From positions 1 through 34,674 of the forward strand of contig CAIYES010000375.1 in the NCBI GenBank assembly GCA_903925275.1: 34,674 bases of DNA, read 5' to 3'. How positions within the stretch are numbered: the first letter of the stretch is position 1; the number at the start of each line of letters is the position of its first letter. The stretch comes from an uncultured Bacteroidales bacterium. Its GTDB lineage: Bacteria; Bacteroidota; Bacteroidia; Bacteroidales; FEN-979. The notes under the pieces are model-generated. The model saw nothing but the letters and a program-made list of their open reading frames with translations. It searched no databases and was not told where the DNA came from. A program made the position numbers and the translations under genes. Shown in pieces: positions 30,517-34,674 of this stretch.

Positions 30517-30548
30517 TTTGCATAAGATTTTCAGAGGTGATAAATTTG
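30517..30548 (+). promoter_or_regulatory. Bacteroidetes-type promoter of the hydrogenase operon
   Basis: TTTG (30517-30520), a 20-nt spacer and TAAATTTG (30541-30548) match the consensus TTTG-N(19-21)-TAnnTTTG exactly. The predicted start near 30555 gives a leader of about 70 nt before hndB. Confidence 0.8.
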
Positions 30549-30624
30549 CACCGGATTTCGTGAAAAATATTCTGTTAAAATCCGTGTAGATTGCCTCCGC
30601 ATAAACGATACAATTCTATTATAT

Positions 30625-31023
30625 ATGGAAAAAATTAAATCATTGGCCGATTTAAAAAAGATGCAGGAAAACCTGTGTGCCAAAATTGACATGCGTGAAA
30701 ATAATAATGATGGGGATACCCGTATCAAGGTTAAAATTGCTATGGCAACCTGTGGCATTGCCTCGGGTGCCAAAGAGGTAATGGAAGTATTCATTGAAGA
30801 ATTTACCAAACGAAATATTGACGCGGTGGTTACACAAACGGGCTGTATGGGTTACTGCTATGCAGAACCTACGGTTGAAATCACGAAACCAGGGTATGAG
30901 CCGATCACATTCGGTTACGTGGATGTGAAGAAAGCAAGCAAACTCATCGACAAATACATTTTAAACAACGAACTGGTTGATGGGATTATCCCGGTAAATT
31001 ATGAAAAAATCGATAACAAATAA
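30625..31023 (+). CDS. hndB: HndB-type [2Fe-2S] thioredoxin-like hydrogenase subunit
   Basis: A 132-residue small subunit of the HndABCD-type electron-bifurcating/NADP-reducing hydrogenase. The thioredoxin-like ferredoxin fold shows Cys43 (MATCGIASGAKE) and Cys74/Cys78 (TGCMGYCYAEP); only three Cys are in the usual places rather than four, with Cys18 a doubtful fourth. It starts MEKIKSLADLKK and precedes hndC by 17 nt. The NuoE-like HndA, which normally comes first in Hnd operons, is not in the window; the gene upstream is a response regulator. Confidence 0.82.
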   Translation: MEKIKSLADLKKMQENLCAKIDMRENNNDGDTRIKVKIAMATCGIASGAKEVMEVFIEEFTKRNIDAVVTQTGCMGYCYAEPTVEITKPGYEPITFGYVDVKKASKLIDKYILNNELVDGIIPVNYEKIDNK

Positions 31024-31040
31024 AATCCGGAAACAATCAG

Positions 31041-32834
31041 ATGGCAAAAATTAAATATCATATACTTGTTTGTGGCGGAATTAGTTGTCACGCTTCAAAA
31101 AGCGAAGATATCCTGAAAAATTTTCAGGATTTAATTAAGATGAAGGGACTTGAAAACGAGGTTCAGGTAATCAGGACAGGTTGTTTCGGATTTTGTGAAA
31201 AGGGTCCCATCGTCAAAATGATGCCTGACAATACTTTTTACTTTCAGGTCAAACCCGAAGATTGTGCGGAAATCCTTGAAGAGCATATTATCAAAGGAAA
31301 AAGAGTTAACCATTTGCTTTACCGGGATCCTGTAACTCAGGAATACAAAAGCGATTCACAGCCCATCGGTTTTTACAAAAAACAGATCCGGATTGCCTTG
31401 CGGAATTGCGGGTTCATCAACCCTGAAAATATTGACGAGTACATCGCACGGGATGGTTATCAGGCATTGGGAAAGGTTCTTACGGAATTAACGCCTGAAG
31501 CCACCATCGAAATACTTAAGAAATCAGGACTTCGCGGACGTGGCGGCGGTGGATTCCCTACTGGTATCAAATGGGAAATCACGCGTGCTGTCAAAGCCGA
31601 TCAGAAATATGTTGTTTGCAATGCTGACGAAGGAGACCCGGGAGCTTTTATGGACCGGTCTGTTCTGGAAGGCGACCCGCATAGCGTACTCGAGGCAATG
31701 GCCATCAACGGTTATTGCACCGGCGCTGATAAGGGTGTCATCTACATCCGTGCTGAATACCCGTTAGCCGTTGAACGCCTTAAAATCGCCATGAAACAGG
31801 CCAGGGAATATGGTCTGCTTGGAAAAGATATTCTTGGCACCGGTTTTAATTTCGACATTGAAATCCGGTATGGTGCCGGTGCCTTTGTTTGCGGTGAAGA
31901 GACAGCATTGATTCATTCAATGGAAGGACTTCGGGGTGAACCAACGGTTAAACCTCCATTTCCCTCCGAATCAGGATTTCTTGGCAAACCTACCAACGTA
32001 AATAATGTTGAAACCTATGCCAATATCCCGGCAATTTTTCTAAAAGGTGCGGAATGGTATGCAAGCATCGGTACTGCAAAATCAAAAGGAACAAAAGTCT
32101 TTGCACTGGCAGGTAAAATTAACAATGTGGGTCTCATTGAAGTGCCCATGGGAATTACCCTTCGCGAAATTATCTTTGAGATCGGCGGCGGGATAAAAAA
32201 CGACCGGAAATTCAAAGCCGTCCAAACCGGTGGGCCTTCCGGAGGTATGCTTACCGAAAAAGACCTCGACACGCCAATTGACTATGATAATCTGATCGCT
32301 GCAGGATCCATGATGGGATCAGGCGGAATGATCGTGATGGACGAAGATGACTGTATGGTGGCCATGGCTAAATTCTATCTTGAGTTTACGGTTGAAGAAT
32401 CCTGCGGAAAATGTTCACCCTGTCGCATCGGCAACAAGCGGTTGTTTGAAATGCTTGAAAAGGTCACCCAGGGTCACGCCGTCATGGAAGATCTCGATAA
32501 ATTGCGCAACCTGAGTTTTGTGATTAAAGATACTTCGCTTTGCGGACTTGGTCAAACTTCTCCGAACCCTGTTCTTTCATCATTGGATAATTTCTACCAC
32601 GAATATCTGGAACATGTTGGCGATAAAAAATGCCGTTCCGGGAGTTGTAAGTCCCTTATGCAATACATCATCAATGCGGAAAACTGCATTGGATGTACCC
32701 TGTGTGCCAGGAATTGTCCGGTCGACGCCATTGCAGGCGAACGCAAGCAGGCACACCTGATTGACCAGGAAAAGTGCATCAAATGCGGAGCATGCATGGA
32801 GAAATGTAAATTCAATGCGATTTTTATTAAATAA
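31041..32834 (+). CDS. hndC: NuoF-like NAD(P)H/flavin subunit of bifurcating [FeFe] hydrogenase
   Basis: A 597-residue HndC/HydB-type subunit. An N-terminal [2Fe-2S] thioredoxin-like domain has Cys11/16 (LVCGGISC) and Cys48/52 (TGCFGFC). The FMN/NADH region follows (GRGGGGFPTGIKWE, NADEGDPGAFMDRS, YGAGAFVCGEETALIHSMEG). A [4Fe-4S] motif (ESCGKCSPCRIG with a later Cys) and two C-terminal [4Fe-4S] clusters (CIGCTLCARNCP, CIKCGACMEKCK) complete it. It exchanges electrons between NAD(P)H, ferredoxin and the hydrogenase subunit in the cytoplasm. hndD follows after 13 nt. Confidence 0.92.
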   Translation: MAKIKYHILVCGGISCHASKSEDILKNFQDLIKMKGLENEVQVIRTGCFGFCEKGPIVKMMPDNTFYFQVKPEDCAEILEEHIIKGKRVNHLLYRDPVTQEYKSDSQPIGFYKKQIRIALRNCGFINPENIDEYIARDGYQALGKVLTELTPEATIEILKKSGLRGRGGGGFPTGIKWEITRAVKADQKYVVCNADEGDPGAFMDRSVLEGDPHSVLEAMAINGYCTGADKGVIYIRAEYPLAVERLKIAMKQAREYGLLGKDILGTGFNFDIEIRYGAGAFVCGEETALIHSMEGLRGEPTVKPPFPSESGFLGKPTNVNNVETYANIPAIFLKGAEWYASIGTAKSKGTKVFALAGKINNVGLIEVPMGITLREIIFEIGGGIKNDRKFKAVQTGGPSGGMLTEKDLDTPIDYDNLIAAGSMMGSGGMIVMDEDDCMVAMAKFYLEFTVEESCGKCSPCRIGNKRLFEMLEKVTQGHAVMEDLDKLRNLSFVIKDTSLCGLGQTSPNPVLSSLDNFYHEYLEHVGDKKCRSGSCKSLMQYIINAENCIGCTLCARNCPVDAIAGERKQAHLIDQEKCIKCGACMEKCKFNAIFIK

Positions 32835-32847
32835 CCGGGAGGAATAC

Positions 32848-34620
32848 ATGGAAATGGTAAAACTGACCATCGACGGAAAACCTGTTGAGGTCGAAAAAGA
32901 TACAACGATTTTAAAAGCTGCCAAAACAATTGGCATAGATATACCTACCCTTTGCTACTTTCAACTCAAAGACATGAACATTGAAAACCGTCCGGGCGGT
33001 TGCCGCATTTGTGTGGTTGAAGTGGTCGGGCGGCGAAACCTCGCTCCTGCCTGTTCTACCAATGTAGCTGAGAAAATGGTTGTTAATACACACTCTATCA
33101 GGGTACTTAACGCACGTCGTACTGTTCTGGAGTTAATTCTCTCCGATCATCCTGCTGAATGTCTAACCTGTGCCAAATCGGGCTATTGTGAGCTCCAGAC
33201 CATGGCACAGCAACTCGGCGTACGCGAATTACCTTATCAGGGTGAGCAATCCACCTACCGCAAGGATACTTCACCTGCCATTATCCGCGACGTTGACAAA
33301 TGCATCATGTGCAGACGTTGCGAAATGATGTGCAATGATGTACAAACAGTTGGTGCGCTTTCGGCCGTCAACAGAGGGTTTATGGCTGTTGTGGCTCCGG
33401 CATTTGAAATGAATCTTGAGAAATCTCCCTGTACTTACTGTGGCCAGTGTGTTTCTGTTTGTCCAACCGGTGCACTGACCGAAGTGGATCACTCGCGCAA
33501 CGTGATCAATGCATTGGCAGATCCGAAAAAGACAGTGGTTGTTCAAACAGCGCCTGCCGTTCGCGCTGCACTTGGAGAAGAATTTGGCCTTGCGCCAGGC
33601 ACTCTTGTAACGGGTAAGATGGTCGCAGCACTCAGACGACTAGGCTTTGACTACGTGTTCGACACCGATTTTGCTGCCGACCTGACTATCATGGAAGAAG
33701 GAAGCGAATTACTCGACCGCCTTACCCGTTACCTTAAGGGTGACAAAAATGTAAAACTACCCATCCTCACCTCCTGTTGCCCGGGTTGGGTGAATTTCTT
33801 TGAGCATAACTTTCCCGATCTGATGGATGTTCCTTCAACGGCCAAATCGCCTCAGCAGATGTTCGGCCCCATTGCAAAGGAATATTTCGGCAAGAAACTT
33901 GGCATTGAACGCAAGAACATGATTGTAGTTTCAATCATGCCTTGCTTAGCCAAAAAATATGAATGTCAGCGCGATGAGTTTAAAGTAAATGGAGATCCTG
34001 ATGTTAACTTCTCCTTGTCAACCCGTGAACTGGCACATCTGATCAAATTTGCCAACATTGACTTCAACAGTTTACCCGATGAGGATTTTGACAACCCCCT
34101 TGGTGAATCTACCGGCGCCAGTGTTATCTTTGGAAATACCGGTGGTGTGATCGAAGCTGCATGCCGCACTGCTTATGAACTTTATACAGGTAAAAAACTT
34201 GAAAAAGTTGAATTCAATGAATTGCGCGGTTTGGAAAATATTCGTCATGCCACGCTTGATTTCAATGGTTTACCGATTAATATAGGCATCGCCCACGGAC
34301 TTGGGAATGCGCGGAAACTTCTTGAAGATGTTCAGGCCGGCAAGAGCCAGTTCCATGCAATCGAAATTATGGCCTGTCCGGGCGGTTGCATCGGAGGTGG
34401 TGGCCAGCCATTCCATCATGGTGATTCAGAGATAATTAAACAACGTGCTGCGGCACTTTACCGTGAGGATGCCGGGAAACCAATTCGTAAATCGCACGAG
34501 AACCCATTCATCCTTGAACTTTATAAAGAATTTTTAGGTAAACCATTGAGCGAAAAGTCGCACCACCTGCTGCATACCCATTACTTCGACAAAAGTAAGG
34601 GATCGTTTGTGGAAGAGTAG
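32848..34620 (+). CDS. hndD: [FeFe] hydrogenase catalytic subunit (HndD/HydA-type)
   Basis: A 590-residue multi-domain [FeFe] hydrogenase. Order: plant-type [2Fe-2S] domain (residues 1-80, with GGCRICVVEV), His-Cys [4Fe-4S] motif (HPAECLTCAKSGYCELQ), two bacterial [4Fe-4S] motifs (CIMCRRCEMMC, CTYCGQCVSVCP), then the H-domain. All three H-cluster signatures are intact: L1 TSCCPGW (308-314, with the proton-relay Cys after Cys310), L2 MPCLAKKYE (364-), L3 EIMACPGGCIGGGGQP (Met508-). It makes or consumes H2, coupled to ferredoxin and NAD(P)H through HndB/HndC. The ATG at 32848 has GGGAGGA upstream, so the 29-residue upstream extension is rejected. The stop is followed at once by a heptamer array. 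Confidence 0.95.
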   Translation: MEMVKLTIDGKPVEVEKDTTILKAAKTIGIDIPTLCYFQLKDMNIENRPGGCRICVVEVVGRRNLAPACSTNVAEKMVVNTHSIRVLNARRTVLELILSDHPAECLTCAKSGYCELQTMAQQLGVRELPYQGEQSTYRKDTSPAIIRDVDKCIMCRRCEMMCNDVQTVGALSAVNRGFMAVVAPAFEMNLEKSPCTYCGQCVSVCPTGALTEVDHSRNVINALADPKKTVVVQTAPAVRAALGEEFGLAPGTLVTGKMVAALRRLGFDYVFDTDFAADLTIMEEGSELLDRLTRYLKGDKNVKLPILTSCCPGWVNFFEHNFPDLMDVPSTAKSPQQMFGPIAKEYFGKKLGIERKNMIVVSIMPCLAKKYECQRDEFKVNGDPDVNFSLSTRELAHLIKFANIDFNSLPDEDFDNPLGESTGASVIFGNTGGVIEAACRTAYELYTGKKLEKVEFNELRGLENIRHATLDFNGLPINIGIAHGLGNARKLLEDVQAGKSQFHAIEIMACPGGCIGGGGQPFHHGDSEIIKQRAAALYREDAGKPIRKSHENPFILELYKEFLGKPLSEKSHHLLHTHYFDKSKGSFVEE

Positions 34621-34623
34621 TCC

Positions 34624-34674
34624 AAGTGACAAGTGACGAATGACAAGTGACGAATGACAAGTGACAAGTGACAA
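34624..34674. repeat. 7-bp tandem array (GTGACAA/GAATGAC family), cut by window edge
   Basis: Seven heptamers, AAGTGAC and GAATGAC types, begin 3 nt after the hndD stop codon and run off the window. They are the reverse complement of the TCACTTG/TCACTCG array after rubrerythrin, so relative to the upstream gene both arrays point the same way. Confidence 0.9.

Overview
The window reads as chromosome of an anaerobic, probably fermentative Bacteroidetes (Bacteroidales-like) bacterium. The reasons are: Bacteroidetes-type promoters (TAnnTTTG -7 boxes); two proteins with type IX secretion (T9SS) C-terminal sorting domains; an LpxH of the Bacteroidetes kind; MnmD as a stand-alone protein; ferredoxin-dependent 2-oxoacid oxidoreductases; a multi-subunit [FeFe] hydrogenase; and rubrerythrin plus rubredoxin. 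No rRNA, tRNA, CRISPR, integrase or transposase gene was seen. Both window ends are covered by short tandem repeats.

Layout. 1-3.3 kb: korAB (2-oxoglutarate-type ferredoxin oxidoreductase), divergent from a tiny 2[4Fe-4S] ferredoxin. 3.5-6.8 kb: lpxH, a DUF4369-like lipoprotein, a Nudix hydrolase and a PolB-like 3'-5' exonuclease, separated by repeats. 6.8-9.4 kb: a four-gene operon on the minus strand (ECF sigma factor, membrane anti-sigma-like protein, two Spy/CpxP-like proteins with polyproline tracts) ending in a clear terminator. 9.5-12.6 kb: mnmD and a fused alpha/beta E1 dehydrogenase. 12.8-14.8 kb: oxygen/peroxide defence (rubrerythrin, rubredoxin, exported glutathione peroxidase, lipoprotein-type peroxiredoxin). 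14.9-17.4 kb: a T9SS protein and small or uncharacterised genes, including a 51-residue Pmp3/YqaE protein. 17.5-20.3 kb: a second, four-subunit 2-oxoacid:ferredoxin oxidoreductase (VorB type). 20.6-24.2 kb: an aminotransferase and a large T9SS type B protein. 24.5-25.7 kb: a glycyl-radical activase and an HpdC-like Fe-S small subunit, with no glycyl-radical enzyme beside them. 26.2-29.6 kb: E2 acyltransferase, nadB, gamma carbonic anhydrase. 29.7-34.6 kb: an OmpR-type regulator and hndBCD.

Metabolic reading. 2-oxoacids from amino-acid or sugar breakdown can be oxidised by two ferredoxin-linked enzymes. The electrons can leave as H2 through an HndD-type hydrogenase that couples ferredoxin and NAD(P)H. 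An NAD-linked E1/E2 complex is also encoded, split over 14 kb and without E3 in the window.

The most unusual structure is not a gene. It is a layer of short tandem arrays with periods of 7 bp (several sequence families) and 9 bp (CACCCGTTC/CACCATTTC family). They sit in many intergenic gaps, often directly against stop or start codons. They supply the stop codon of two genes and the start codon of another, and appear in frame inside two proteins (the E2 linker and a loop of the radical-SAM activase). Longer palindromic elements (a 130-bp element in two copies, a 199-bp nested palindrome, a cluster of three short palindromes) add to this.
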